From assembly GCA_027490995.1 (NCBI GenBank), contig JAIXWY010000003.1:434001-498000 (forward strand): a DNA stretch of 64,000 nt, in the 5' to 3' direction. The DNA comes from Opitutaceae bacterium. Lineage in GTDB: Bacteria; Verrucomicrobiota; Verrucomicrobiia; Opitutales; Opitutaceae. The translations under genes and the position numbers were made by a program. This document shows, piece after piece, positions 51,868-60,958 of this stretch (positions within the stretch are counted from its first letter, which is position 1; each line of letters starts with the position of its first letter). A model generated the notes under the pieces. The model did no database searches. It was not told where the DNA came from and worked only from the letters and a program-made list of their open reading frames with translations.

Positions 51868-53810
51868 ACCCCGCGGTTTTCTTCGGCGCGGGCCCCGAGG
51901 TCAAGCAGGTGCCGGATCCGGTCGACGTCGAAGACGCTCCCGCCCCAGCTCCCGCCGCTCGCTGACTGCAGTGCCGCCCACAGCCGCGTGTCCGCCGGCA
52001 CGCGAGGATCCGGTTTCAGGTCCGGGTGAGTCGCCCGCGTCCGGAATTCCTCCGCGGGAACAGAGATGACATCTGCCGAGCCTTCGAGCGAGCGCGTGTC
52101 GATGCGCAGCCGCACGAGGTCGCCTTCGCGAAGGCGTCCGATCGGGCCGCCAGCCCACGCTTCGGGACTCACGTGCCCGATGCAGGCTCCCGTGGAGACG
52201 CCCGAGAACCTCCCGTCGGTGAGCAACGCGATGCGCGAGCCGTCGCGCACGTACTTGAGCGCAGAGGTGATCTGATACGTCTCAGGCATGCCCGAGCCCG
52301 GGCCAATGCCGATCAGGATCATGACATCGCCGGCGCGCAGGTCGCCACGCTTGACCGCGGCGATGGCCGCGGCCTCCGACGTGAAGATCCGCGCCGGTCC
52401 CTCATGCAGGAAGACGCCATCCGGTCCGATGCGCTCGGGCGCGATCGCTGTGCTCTTCACCAAGGCGCCTTCGGGCGCGAGGTTTCCCCGCAGGAAGGTG
52501 ATCGTGGGTGTCAGCCCACGCTCGCGCGCCCGGGCGGGCGACAGGATGACGGCGTCCGGATCGACGCCGTCGAGTTCGCGCAGCTTCGCGCGGAGGCGGC
52601 GCCGCCGTTCCGACGTCTCCCACCACGTGAGGTTCTCGCCCAGCGTACGCCCGGAGACGGTGCGCGCATCCAGACGCAACAGGCCCAGGTCGCGCAGGTG
52701 CAGCATCACTTCGGGTACGCCGCCCGCGAGGAACACCTGCGACGTGGCATAGTGATGCGGCCCGTTTGGTAGCACGTCGACGATGCGCGGCACCTGCTGG
52801 TTGATCCGCGTCCAGTCCTCGACGGTAGGACGGCGCAGCCCAGCCGCGTGGGCGATGGCGGGGACGTGCAGAATGAGGTTCGTCGAGCCGCCGAAGGCGG
52901 CGTGGGTGACCATCGCATTGTGGACCGCATCGTCCGACAGGATCTGCCGCGTGGTCGTGCTGTGGCGTTCAAGCTCGAGGAGCGCGCGGGCGGAACGCCG
53001 GGCGAGGTCGCGCCAGATTTCCGCTCCGGATGGGCTGAGGGCGGAGTGGGGCAGGGAGAGGCCGAGGGCTTCGCCGACCACCTGACTCGTCGCTGCGGTG
53101 CCGAGAAACTGGCAACCGCCGCCGGGGGAGCCGCAGGCCTTGCAGCCCATTTCTGCAGCGTACTCCAGCGAAACCTCGCCCTGCGCAAAGCGGGTGGGCA
53201 GCGTCTGGACCTTGCCTGCATCCTCCGCCTCCTCGGCCAGCAGGGTGACGCCGCCGGGAACAAGAATGGTCGCGAGATCCGGGGTGCCCGCGAGCGCCAT
53301 CATCATCGCAGGAAGACCTTTGTCGCAGGTGGCGATGCCGAGGACGCCGCGGCGATTGGGCAGCGAGCGGATCAGCCGCCGAAACAGCTGCGCCGCGTCG
53401 TTACGGTAGGGCAGGCTATCAAGCATGCCCGCGGTGCCGTTGGTGCGTCCATCACAGGGGTCGCTGCAGTAGGCGGCGAAGGGGATCGCCCCGGCCGCGG
53501 AAAACGTCCGCGCGGCCTCCTCCATGAGCAGGCCGATCTCCCAGTGCCCGGTGTGAAATCCGAGCGCGACCGGGCTGCCGTCCGGGGCACGGATTCCGCC
53601 CTGAGTGCTGAGGATGAGGAATTCTTTCCCCAACAGCTTGGCCGGGTTCCAGCCCATGCCGGCGTTCTGCGTCCAGCCAAAGAGATCGCCGCTGGCCATC
53701 GCCTTGAGCTGTGCGGCGTCGAGCGGCAGGCGTCCGTTGGGGCCGGGGCCGGAGGTGCGGAGCACGTAGATTGCCTCGTCGGCGGAGTCGAGCAGGGGGT
53801 CGGAGGACAT
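51864..53810 (-). CDS. YjhG/YagF-family sugar-acid (D-xylonate type) dehydratase
   Basis: Iron-sulfur dehydratase of the IlvD/Edd superfamily that turns an aldonate (D-xylonate or L-arabonate) into the 2-keto-3-deoxy acid. 648 residues, the size of YjhG/YagF. Likely cluster ligands in [28 protein letters not shown] and [18 protein letters not shown]; also [20 protein letters not shown] and [16 protein letters not shown]. The subgroup differs from biosynthetic IlvD, which fits its setting in a catabolic operon between the semialdehyde dehydrogenase and the hydroxyacid dehydrogenase. Confidence 0.93.
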   Translation of the reverse strand: MSSDPLLDSADEAIYVLRTSGPGPNGRLPLDAAQLKAMASGDLFGWTQNAGMGWNPAKLLGKEFLILSTQGGIRAPDGSPVALGFHTGHWEIGLLMEEAARTFSAAGAIPFAAYCSDPCDGRTNGTAGMLDSLPYRNDAAQLFRRLIRSLPNRRGVLGIATCDKGLPAMMMALAGTPDLATILVPGGVTLLAEEAEDAGKVQTLPTRFAQGEVSLEYAAEMGCKACGSPGGGCQFLGTAATSQVVGEALGLSLPHSALSPSGAEIWRDLARRSARALLELERHSTTTRQILSDDAVHNAMVTHAAFGGSTNLILHVPAIAHAAGLRRPTVEDWTRINQQVPRIVDVLPNGPHHYATSQVFLAGGVPEVMLHLRDLGLLRLDARTVSGRTLGENLTWWETSERRRRLRAKLRELDGVDPDAVILSPARARERGLTPTITFLRGNLAPEGALVKSTAIAPERIGPDGVFLHEGPARIFTSEAAAIAAVKRGDLRAGDVMILIGIGPGSGMPETYQITSALKYVRDGSRIALLTDGRFSGVSTGACIGHVSPEAWAGGPIGRLREGDLVRLRIDTRSLEGSADVISVPAEEFRTRATHPDLKPDPRVPADTRLWAALQSASGGSWGGSVFDVDRIRHLLDLGARAEENRGV

Positions 53811-53917
53811 TGGAGAAAACGTCGTGAGGGGAAGGTGAGGTCGACAGGCGCAGCGGGGAGCGCGTGGCGGAACGGTGGCGCGGGGGCGTGAAGCGGCGAG
53901 TCCGGGTCAGGACGGTC

Positions 53918-55483
53918 TCAGGCGGTGCCGAGGGTCGCGCGGGTGGGCGCGCCGTTGACGAGGCGCATGAGCCCAAGCGGATTGGCGTCCTGCAGCGCTG
54001 GGGGCCGGAGAGAATCCGGGAAATCCTGGTAGCAGACGGGCCGGACAAAGCGTGCGAGAGCGGCGGTGCCGACCGACGTGAATCGGCTGTCGGTGGTAGA
54101 CGGATACGGGCCGCCGTGTTGCATGGCCGGAGCGACCTCGACCCCGGTCGGAAAGCCGTTGAGCACGATCCGTCCCGCGCGCTGGCCGAGTGTCCGCAGC
54201 AGATCCGCGGTGGCCGGCGCGCTGAGATCGTCCGCGTCGCCATGCACGGTCGCGGTGAGCTGTCCGTCGAGTGCGCGGGCGAAGGAGGTGAGCCCGGCCG
54301 CGTCTGGGACCGTCACCAGCAGGGTGAAGGGCCCGAAGATTTCCCGGTGGAGTGTGGGGTCATCAAGGAAGCGGGCGGCGGAGACGCGGGCCGCGGCGGC
54401 GGGTCCCTTGGATAGCCATTCGACGTCGCGCAGGTCGGCCGTGGACTCCGCAAAGGCGCCGGCGATGCCAGCGTGGAGCATGGTGCCAGCGGGCACGGAA
54501 CGGGCCAATTCGCCCAGCCGTGCGGCGAACGCATCCCACGCGGGCGAGGCGACGCCGATCACGACGCCGGGCTTCGTGCAGAATTGGCCGACGCCGAGGG
54601 TGAACGACTGCTTGAGTCCCTCAGCGATGGTTGAACCGCGGGCGGCGAGCGCGCTGCTGAGTAAGAAGACTGGGTTCAGGCTGCTCATCTCGGCGAAGAC
54701 CGGGATCGGGCGCGGCCGGGCGGCGGCCGCGTCGAAGAGGGCGCGGCCTGCCGTGTGCGAGCCCGTGAAGCCGACGGCGCAGGTGTCGGGATGGCGGACG
54801 AGGTCGAGGCCCGTGCGCGGCTCGCGCCCGTGGAGCAACGAGAACGTGCCCGCGGGCAAGCCGCAGGCGGCCACCGCGCGGTCGACGGCGTCGGCGACCA
54901 GCTCCGACGTGCCGGGGTGGGCCGGATGGGCCTTGACCACCACCGGATTGCCGGTGGCGAGAGCGGACGCGGTGTCGCCTCCGGCGACGGAGAAGGCGAG
55001 GGGAAAGTTGCTGGCGCCGAAGACGACGACGGGACCGATCGGCTGGAGCATGCGCCGCAGATCGGGTCGGGGCAGTGGTTGCCGCTGCGGCAGCGCGGGA
55101 TCAATGCGGGCGTCGACCCAAGAACCCTCGCGGGCCACCTGGGCAAAGAGCCGGAGCTGGGCGCAGGTCCGCCCGCGCTCGCCGGTGAGGCGCGCGAGCG
55201 GCAGCCCGGTTTCGGCGTGAGCGCGGGCGAGCAGCCCATCGCCGAGCGTCTCGATCTCGCGGGCGATCGCTTCCAGCAGCGCGGCGCGGGTCTCGCCGTC
55301 GGCTGCAGCGAGGACCTCGAACGCACCCGCGGCCTCGCGCAAGGCGGAGTCGATCTCCTCGGGCGTGGCCTCAGGGTAGCCGGGCTCAAGTCGCGCCTGG
55401 GTGGTCGCGTCGATGCCGTGAAAACGCGGCGCGGCGGCGGCGCGGGCCTGACCCGCAATGCGGTGAAGTCCGGAAAGGGCCAT
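53918..55483 (-). CDS. 2,5-dioxovalerate (2-oxoglutarate semialdehyde) dehydrogenase
   Basis: Aldehyde dehydrogenase family enzyme, 521 residues, that oxidises 2-oxoglutarate semialdehyde to 2-oxoglutarate. GPVVVFGASNFPLAFSVAGG, PVVVKAHPAHPGTSELV and VGFTGSHTAGRALF (NAD site), catalytic Cys in LGVGQFCTKPGVVIG. The FGASNFPLAFS and FCTKPGV forms are characteristic of this subgroup rather than of general ALDHs. Third structural gene in the LacI-led operon. Confidence 0.92.
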   Translation of the reverse strand: MALSGLHRIAGQARAAAAPRFHGIDATTQARLEPGYPEATPEEIDSALREAAGAFEVLAAADGETRAALLEAIAREIETLGDGLLARAHAETGLPLARLTGERGRTCAQLRLFAQVAREGSWVDARIDPALPQRQPLPRPDLRRMLQPIGPVVVFGASNFPLAFSVAGGDTASALATGNPVVVKAHPAHPGTSELVADAVDRAVAACGLPAGTFSLLHGREPRTGLDLVRHPDTCAVGFTGSHTAGRALFDAAAARPRPIPVFAEMSSLNPVFLLSSALAARGSTIAEGLKQSFTLGVGQFCTKPGVVIGVASPAWDAFAARLGELARSVPAGTMLHAGIAGAFAESTADLRDVEWLSKGPAAAARVSAARFLDDPTLHREIFGPFTLLVTVPDAAGLTSFARALDGQLTATVHGDADDLSAPATADLLRTLGQRAGRIVLNGFPTGVEVAPAMQHGGPYPSTTDSRFTSVGTAALARFVRPVCYQDFPDSLRPPALQDANPLGLMRLVNGAPTRATLGTA

Positions 55484-55535
55484 GACTAGGGAGTGGACGA
55501 CGGAGTGGGGCGGAAAGAGGAACCCGGTGCGGGTT

Positions 55536-56369
55536 TCAGCCGACCGGATTGATCAGGGTACCGATGGGTTCGATGGTGATGCGGATCTCGTCGCCGCTTT
55601 GCAGTGTGAAGGCATCGGGCGGCACAATGCCCGTGCCGGTCATCAGGTAGCAGCCGTTCGGAAAGACATTGTCGCGGAAGAGGTACTCCGCGAGTTCATC
55701 GAAGCGGCGCTTGATCTGGCTCATGGCGGTGTGGCCGCTGAAGACGGTCGCTCCGCCACGTCGGATCTCGATGGCGATCTCCGTGGTGGTGGGCAGAGGC
55801 GTATCGCGGACGAGCAGCCGCGGTCCGAGAGCCGCCGAGCGGTCGTAGACCTTGGCTTGCGGAAGGTAGAGGGGATTCTCGCCCTCGATGTCGCGGGAGC
55901 TCATGTCATTGCCGATCGTGTAGCCGAAGATTGCCCCGCGGTGGTTCAGCGCGAGCGTGAGCTCGGGCTCGGGGACGTTCCAGCGGGAGTCGCCGCGGAT
56001 CCGTACGGGGGTTCCGGGCGCGGCCACCCGGGGCGGGGTCGCCTTGAAGAAGAGTTCCGGCCGCGGCGCGTGGTAGACCTTGTCGTAGAACGAACCGCCG
56101 CCGGCGTCTTTCGACTCCTCCATGCGTGCGGTGCGGCTGCGCAGGTAGGTTACGCCGGCCGCCCAGATTTCCTGTTGCCCGACCGGGGCGAGGGTCAGCG
56201 ACGTAGGACGTGCGGTGTCGCGGGATCGACCAAAGACGTCGGCGAGGTGTGCCACCGGATCGTCCGCCGCAAAGAGACGATCCAAGGACCAGTCCGTCGG
56301 AGCGAGACGGGTTAAGCCCCTTTGGTCGATGAGGATGCCTTCAGCATGCTTGGAGACGAAGAATTCCAT
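55536..56369 (-). CDS. FAH-fold 2-keto-3-deoxy-pentonate dehydratase
   Basis: 277 residues of the fumarylacetoacetate hydrolase fold. In Weimberg-type clusters this protein converts 2-keto-3-deoxy-xylonate/arabinonate to 2-oxoglutarate semialdehyde. WAAGVTYLRSRTARMEESK, RPELFFKATPP, WNVPEPELTL (metal-binding Glu pair), YTIGNDMSSRDIEGENPLYL and GTGIVPPDAFTLQSGD. The SRxARMEESK and DIEGENPLYLPQ segments point to the pentonate dehydratases rather than FAH itself. 52 bases upstream of the semialdehyde dehydrogenase gene. Confidence 0.9.
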   Translation of the reverse strand: MEFFVSKHAEGILIDQRGLTRLAPTDWSLDRLFAADDPVAHLADVFGRSRDTARPTSLTLAPVGQQEIWAAGVTYLRSRTARMEESKDAGGGSFYDKVYHAPRPELFFKATPPRVAAPGTPVRIRGDSRWNVPEPELTLALNHRGAIFGYTIGNDMSSRDIEGENPLYLPQAKVYDRSAALGPRLLVRDTPLPTTTEIAIEIRRGGATVFSGHTAMSQIKRRFDELAEYLFRDNVFPNGCYLMTGTGIVPPDAFTLQSGDEIRITIEPIGTLINPVG

Positions 56370-56484
56370 GGATGATGGGTTTAAGGACTGAGTCGTTCTG
56401 CCGTTCCGTGTCGTCGCGGCGTCTTCGCCGTGAGAGAGCGGGGTTCAGGGGCGTTACCGCGCGCTGGGTTCTGGCTTGTCGGCG

Positions 56485-57207
56485 TCAGCGGGGCCGGACC
56501 ACGAGGTCCTCGATGATGGCGCGGGGCGGAAGCGTGATGGCCAGGAGTACGCAGGCGGCCACGTCCTCGGGTTGGAGCATGGCTTGGCGCGCTTCGGCCG
56601 CGGGCGGCTGGGGACGACGGTCGAGCAAGGGCGTGTTCACGTCGCCCGGATAGATCGAGCACGCGCGGATGCCGCGGTGCCGCTCCTCGGCGTTGATCGA
56701 CTGCGTGAGGCCGGCGAGGCCGAACTTGGAGACCACGTAGGCCGCCCCCGCCTTTGCACTCGCGCGCAGGCCGGCCTCGGAATTGATGTTCACGATCGTC
56801 CCGTTGCCCCGCTCCCGCATTCCCGGGAGAAACGCCTGAACGGCGGCGTAGGCGCCGTGCAGGTTGGTCGCGACGATCTCATCGAAGTCCTTCTGTGAAA
56901 CCACCTCCAAGGCCCGCTGAGGCAGGTTGGTCCCGGCGGCATTGACCAGCACTTCGACGGGTCCCAGCGCGGCGAGAATGTCGCGACCGGCGGTGGCCAC
57001 GGCATCGGGCTTGGCGAGGTCGCAGGGGAAGACATGGAGCGTCGCGGCGTGTTCTCCGGCGAGCGCCTGTGTTTCGTCGAGGGCGGTGCGGCGTCGACCG
57101 AGGAGTGCGACGGTCCAGCCCTCGCGGGCGAGTTGGAGTGCGACGGCCCGACCGATGCCGGAGCCGGCGCCGGTGACCACCGCGGTACGCCGAGGAAAAG
57201 GGTTCAT
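56485..57207 (-). CDS. SDR family oxidoreductase of the sugar-acid operon
   Basis: 240 residues from the ATG at 57207. Classical SDR: TAVVTGAGSGIGRAVALQLA, NAAGTN, catalytic Ser in NINSEAGLR, YVVSK. The C terminus ends with a hydrophobic AIIEDLVVRPR. In an oxidative pentose route it could be the sugar (aldose) dehydrogenase that makes the lactone; in a related diketo route it would oxidise a 2-keto-3-deoxy acid. The sequence does not decide. No lactonase gene is in the operon. Confidence 0.86.
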   Translation of the reverse strand: MNPFPRRTAVVTGAGSGIGRAVALQLAREGWTVALLGRRRTALDETQALAGEHAATLHVFPCDLAKPDAVATAGRDILAALGPVEVLVNAAGTNLPQRALEVVSQKDFDEIVATNLHGAYAAVQAFLPGMRERGNGTIVNINSEAGLRASAKAGAAYVVSKFGLAGLTQSINAEERHRGIRACSIYPGDVNTPLLDRRPQPPAAEARQAMLQPEDVAACVLLAITLPPRAIIEDLVVRPR

Positions 57208-57306
57208 GGGGCGAGCCGGAAGTCTGCGGTGCCTGCCGCAGTGTCGCAAGAGTGCACTTCAGGCCGATGGTCGAGTCCGCGTCGTGCCCTTCGCGCCACC
57301 GTCCGC

Positions 57307-58326
57307 TTACAGCGGGCGCAACGTGCGCCCTTGGTGCCACGTGAACGACTCGACCAGCGTCGTCGTCGGTACCCGGGGGGTTCCGCGCTCGTTGGTCTCG
57401 ATCATGCGCATCAGCACGGTCGCCGCCATGCCACCGACCAAGCGTGAGTCGATCACCAGTCCGGACAGTGAGCGCTTGGAGTGCTCTTTGTAGAAGAACG
57501 CGATCCCGAGGTCGTGAGGCACCCGGAGCTTGAGGTGCTGCACCGTCTCGTGCAGTTCATCCTCCTCGGTCAGAATCACGTCAGGTTTTTCGCGGTCCAG
57601 CCAGGCGGTAAACAGGTCGGCGTTCCAGCGATCCTCGGGAAGGATCAACGGAGGAATGTCGCTCCAAGAGGGATACAAGCGTCGGCGGACGAGGAAGACA
57701 CCAAGCCGGCTGTGATGGGTGCGGACATCTTGAGATTCGCGCAGGACGAGGCCAGGGCGCCGGTAGCCGCGGCGCGCGACTTCCTCGAGCACCCGCTCCA
57801 TCGCGAATGCGTGGTCATCGACGACGCGGTGATGCTTTGGATTAGCGAGCGAGTAGTCGAGGCTGAGGCTCGCGAACCGTTCCCAGTTCAGCGTCATGGG
57901 CGGACTGTTCACCGGCATCGGGGCCAGGATCAGTCCCTGGACATTCTGGGTCCAAAGGATCTGGCTGAGCCTTCGCTGATCCACTGCTGGGTCACCGAGC
58001 CAGAAACTCTCGCAGAGGTAGCCACGTTCGGTCGCCGCCGCTTTGGCCCCCGCGAAACATCCCGCGGCGTAGTTGCTCGGCCAGCGGCCACGAACGGGGA
58101 AGGGCGTGAGGAAGGCGATCTTAGCGTGGAGGGCGGCAGCGGGACGCTTGCGGCGCTGCGCCATCAGGGCCGACACCAGCGGATTCGGCCGGTACCCGAG
58201 TCGCCGCGCTGCGGACCGCACGGTTCGCACCGTGGCGGCAGGGATCGAGGGATGGTTGCGCAGGGCCAGCGAGACTGCGGTCTGGGAAAGGCCGAGTTCC
58301 CGCGCGATGTCCTGCTGGTTGACCAT
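57307..58326 (-). CDS. LacI-family transcriptional regulator
   Basis: 339 residues. Helix-turn-helix at the N terminus (DIARELGLSQTAVSLALRNH), hinge region RRLGYRPNPLVSALM, then the periplasmic-binding-like effector domain. As the first gene of the leftward sugar-acid operon it probably represses it and is released by a sugar or sugar acid. A perfect inverted repeat (58401-58417) lies 75 bases upstream of its start and could be its operator. Confidence 0.92.
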   Translation of the reverse strand: MVNQQDIARELGLSQTAVSLALRNHPSIPAATVRTVRSAARRLGYRPNPLVSALMAQRRKRPAAALHAKIAFLTPFPVRGRWPSNYAAGCFAGAKAAATERGYLCESFWLGDPAVDQRRLSQILWTQNVQGLILAPMPVNSPPMTLNWERFASLSLDYSLANPKHHRVVDDHAFAMERVLEEVARRGYRRPGLVLRESQDVRTHHSRLGVFLVRRRLYPSWSDIPPLILPEDRWNADLFTAWLDREKPDVILTEEDELHETVQHLKLRVPHDLGIAFFYKEHSKRSLSGLVIDSRLVGGMAATVLMRMIETNERGTPRVPTTTLVESFTWHQGRTLRPL

Positions 58327-58600
58327 GGTGTGGGGGGCCGGGAGAGGCGATCCGGGAAGGAGCGAGGGGAACCTTACGGCGGAAAGTCAGGAGCCGCAAG
58401 CCACCGTCGACCGGTGGTTGACGAGGCCGCGACCTGCCAATCGGAGCGGGGACTGCGCCCTCGATCAGATCGCGGGAACGCGTTCGCCGTGTCGCAGCCC
58501 GCCCCCCGGGACTACTCCGCCGAGGAGCGCGTGTCGTTGGTCAGCGGGGGCGGTGGTCCCGCCCGCGTCATTTACCTGTCGAGCGAGAACCTGACGCCGC
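58327..58600. other. Intergenic region upstream of the LacI gene
   Basis: 274 bases, GC-rich, no gene seen. It holds the LacI-candidate operator at 58401-58417; the rest shows nothing I can name. The DoxX gene ends at its right edge on the same strand. Confidence 0.4.
58401..58417 (-). promoter_or_regulatory. Candidate operator for the LacI-type repressor
   Basis: CCACCG-TCGAC-CGGTGG, perfect 6-bp arms with a 5-base centre, 75-91 bases upstream of the repressor start. LacI sites are palindromes of about this length. No second copy noted. Confidence 0.45.
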
Positions 58601-59020
58601 TCAGCCGTTGCCGAGCTTGGCGTCCAGCGAGTGGCGACCGGCGCCACTGAAGATGAGTGCGCCGAAGCCGACCATGTAGAGGAAAGCCATTTCTCCGCTG
58701 TTTTGACCGCTCAGCGCGCCGCCGTGGATGACAAAGTAAGCGACGGCCATCGTGATCGCGGCGCCGAGGGCTGCGAACCGGGTGAAGAGGCCGACCACGA
58801 TGAGCGCGGGGAGCACGACCTCTCCGATGATCGCGAGCACGAGGCTCGTCGACGAACCCAGACCAAAGACGCTCGGGAACTGGCCGCTCATCTGTGAGAA
58901 CCCCGTGAGCTTTCCGAGACCGTGCAGCCAGAACATCGCGAGGCCAAACGTGAGACGGAGAACGAGCAGGCCGAGGTCGGTGCAGCGGGGTACGAAGGAG
59001 AGCGTGAGGAGTTTCTTCAT
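58601..59020 (-). CDS. DoxX family membrane protein
   Basis: 139 residues from the ATG at 59020, four predicted membrane helices: LGLLVLRLTFGLAMFWLHGLGKL, LVLAIIGEVVLPALIVVGLFTRF, ALGAAITMAVAYFVIHGG and MAFLYMVGFGALIFSG. DoxX-type GxxK (HGLGKL) at the end of the first helix. Family associated with quinone or thiosulfate oxidation, but most members are of unknown role. Divergent from aroB. Confidence 0.88.
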   Translation of the reverse strand: MKKLLTLSFVPRCTDLGLLVLRLTFGLAMFWLHGLGKLTGFSQMSGQFPSVFGLGSSTSLVLAIIGEVVLPALIVVGLFTRFAALGAAITMAVAYFVIHGGALSGQNSGEMAFLYMVGFGALIFSGAGRHSLDAKLGNG

Positions 59021-59042
59021 GTCGCTACGGAGCAGGTAAATG

Positions 59043-59099
59043 CCGGGCTTGGCAAGCCCGGGCGAGCGTGCGGGGCGCTTCCATGCCGACGGTGTCGGC
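59043..59099. promoter_or_regulatory. Two hairpins in the doxX-aroB divergent region
   Basis: CCGGGCTT-GGC-AAGCCCGG (59043-59061) and GCCGAC-GGT-GTCGGC (59085-59099), both perfect. Possible regulatory structures; no T tract. Confidence 0.4.
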
Positions 59100-59141
59100 G
59101 ATTGACCCGAGTGGGGTGCTGATGCTTGGCTTCGCGCTCCC

Positions 59142-60230
59142 GTGGACCTCCTCACCGTTTCCCTTGGCCCCCGCAGTTACCCGATCCGTTTCGGGCACTC
59201 TTTGCGCGTTGAGGTGAAGGCCGAGGTGCAGACCGCTCAGCGCGAGGGACGCACGCTCGCCCTGGTCACGGATCGCCAGGTGGCGGCCGTTCAGGCGGAC
59301 CTCCTTCGCGACATGTTTGGCGATGTGCCGCGGCTGGTGCTGGATCCGGGTGAGTCGACCAAGTCGCTGGAGGCGCTCGGTCGCGTACTCGATTTCATGG
59401 CGGAGCATCGGCTCGACCGCGGCTCGATCCTGGTGGCGGTGGGCGGCGGCGTGATTGGCGACCTTGCGGGCTTCGCGGCGGCCGTCTACCTCCGTGGGAT
59501 CGCCTTCTGGCAGGTGCCGACGACGCTGTTGGCGATGGTCGACAGTTCGGTGGGGGGAAAAACGGGGATCAATCTCAAGGCGGGCAAGAACCTGGTCGGC
59601 TCCTTCCACCAACCGGCGCGGGTCATGGTCGCCACGGAGGTGTTGCAAACGCTGCCCGCGCGTGAATTCGCCGCGGGGATGGCGGAGGTGATCAAGTGCG
59701 GCCTTCTGGGTGACGCACCGTTGTTCGCTGATTTGGAGCGGGCGCCGGTAACGGTACGGAGCGCGGACCTTGCCATGATCATCCGGCGCTGCTGTGCGGC
59801 GAAAGCGCGCGTGGTCGAGGCGGATGAGTTTGAGCGCGCCAAGGAGGGCGGTCGCGCGCTGCTCAATCTCGGTCATACCTTCGGTCACGCCATTGAGCAG
59901 GTGACCGCCTACCGCCGCTACCTGCATGGCGAAGCGGTGGCGATCGGACTGGTCGCGGCGGCTCAACTCTCGGCGGCTCTCGGGATGATCCCGGACGATG
60001 ACGTGTCGCGGATCCGCGCGGTGATCGCGGCGCACGGACTCCCCGTTGCGCTCGCTGCGCCGCTGCCTTGGCCGGAGCTGCTGGCTGCAATGTCGCGCGA
60101 CAAGAAGGTCCGTGCCGGCAAGCTGCGTTTCGTCGTGCTCGAGACAATCGGCCGCGCCGTCACCCGCGACGACGTCGATCCTGAGTTGGTCGCCGCGGCC
60201 TTTGCGAGCGTGGGGGCGGAGCGTGGCTAG
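59142..60230 (+). CDS. aroB: 3-dehydroquinate synthase
   Basis: Second step of the shikimate pathway. 362 residues with a GTG start at 59142. VAVGGGVIGDLAGFAAAVYLRG, QVPTTLLAMVDSSVGGKTGINL (NAD and substrate site), AGMAEVIKCGLLGD and NLGHTFGHAIEQVTAY with the zinc-binding His residues; DKKVRAGKLRFVVLETIG near the end. Full length and standard. Confidence 0.97.
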   Translation: MDLLTVSLGPRSYPIRFGHSLRVEVKAEVQTAQREGRTLALVTDRQVAAVQADLLRDMFGDVPRLVLDPGESTKSLEALGRVLDFMAEHRLDRGSILVAVGGGVIGDLAGFAAAVYLRGIAFWQVPTTLLAMVDSSVGGKTGINLKAGKNLVGSFHQPARVMVATEVLQTLPAREFAAGMAEVIKCGLLGDAPLFADLERAPVTVRSADLAMIIRRCCAAKARVVEADEFERAKEGGRALLNLGHTFGHAIEQVTAYRRYLHGEAVAIGLVAAAQLSAALGMIPDDDVSRIRAVIAAHGLPVALAAPLPWPELLAAMSRDKKVRAGKLRFVVLETIGRAVTRDDVDPELVAAAFASVGAERG

Positions 60231-60331
60231 CTCGCGACGCTGGAGGGTTCCGCGGGGCGGGGGATCGACAGGGAGCGAATCCTTCTCCAGACTCGTGCGA
60301 GGTTGTTCCCCCATTCCTGTCGCCTGATCCC

Positions 60332-60937
60332 ATGTCTGCCATCGACGAAGGCTTAGTCCGCGAATACTTCGAGCAAAACGGCTTCCTCGTCCGTCAGCTC
60401 CGGAAGTACCAAGTCATGTCCCGGAAGAAGACCGACGACGAAGAGATTGACCTGCTTGTCTACAACCCGCGTTGCGAGCGGGGGAGCCGCAAGCCGGACT
60501 TCTTTCTCTTCGTAAACGAGCTGCCTTACCTGCGGCGGGCGGTGATCGCGATCAAGCCGTGGCATACGGACGTGTTTTCTCCGGCGACGCTGAAGAGTTC
60601 GCCGGAAATTTTCCGCTTCCTCGAGTCGACGGTCTTGGAGCATGCAGCGAAGTGGTTTCCGGCGGAGGACCGGGAAGGGGAGGACGAGGAGTTTACGAAA
60701 GTCCTGGTGATTCCCGGTCTGCCGACCGTGGAACCCTTCCGTTCGCAGAGTGTGGCGCTGCTCAAGGAGCGCGGCGTCGATGCGATCATTTCCTTTCGCG
60801 CGGTGCTGCAGGACCTGATTCAGAAGGTCGAGGCGAACCGCAACTACCGGAAGAGCGATACGCTGCAGGTGATCCGCATCCTGAAGAACTACGATCTCCT
60901 GAAGGACGCGCAGATGGACCTTGAACCCCGGCGCTGA
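60332..60937 (+). CDS. Conserved-looking unknown protein, possible PD-(D/E)XK-like fold
   Basis: 201 residues, soluble, no signal peptide. Begins with a helix LVREYFEQNGFLVRQLRKY, then DEEIDLLVYNP, a strand RAVIAIKPWHTDVFSP, then helical IFRFLESTVLEHAAKWF and VLVIPGLP. Helix, EIDLLV, xVIAIK spacing resembles PD-(D/E)XK nucleases, with the third motif degenerate (AIK instead of ExK). No family identified. The gene lies between aroB and lpxA, 21 bases before lpxA, and likely belongs to the same transcription unit. Confidence 0.78.
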   Translation: MSAIDEGLVREYFEQNGFLVRQLRKYQVMSRKKTDDEEIDLLVYNPRCERGSRKPDFFLFVNELPYLRRAVIAIKPWHTDVFSPATLKSSPEIFRFLESTVLEHAAKWFPAEDREGEDEEFTKVLVIPGLPTVEPFRSQSVALLKERGVDAIISFRAVLQDLIQKVEANRNYRKSDTLQVIRILKNYDLLKDAQMDLEPRR

Positions 60938-60958
60938 TTCGCCCGACCCTGCGCGCTC

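Noticed and set aside
51864-53810. Dihydroxy-acid dehydratase IlvD for branched-chain amino acids
   Set aside because: Size and motifs fit the YjhG/YagF subgroup, and all neighbours are sugar-acid catabolic genes.
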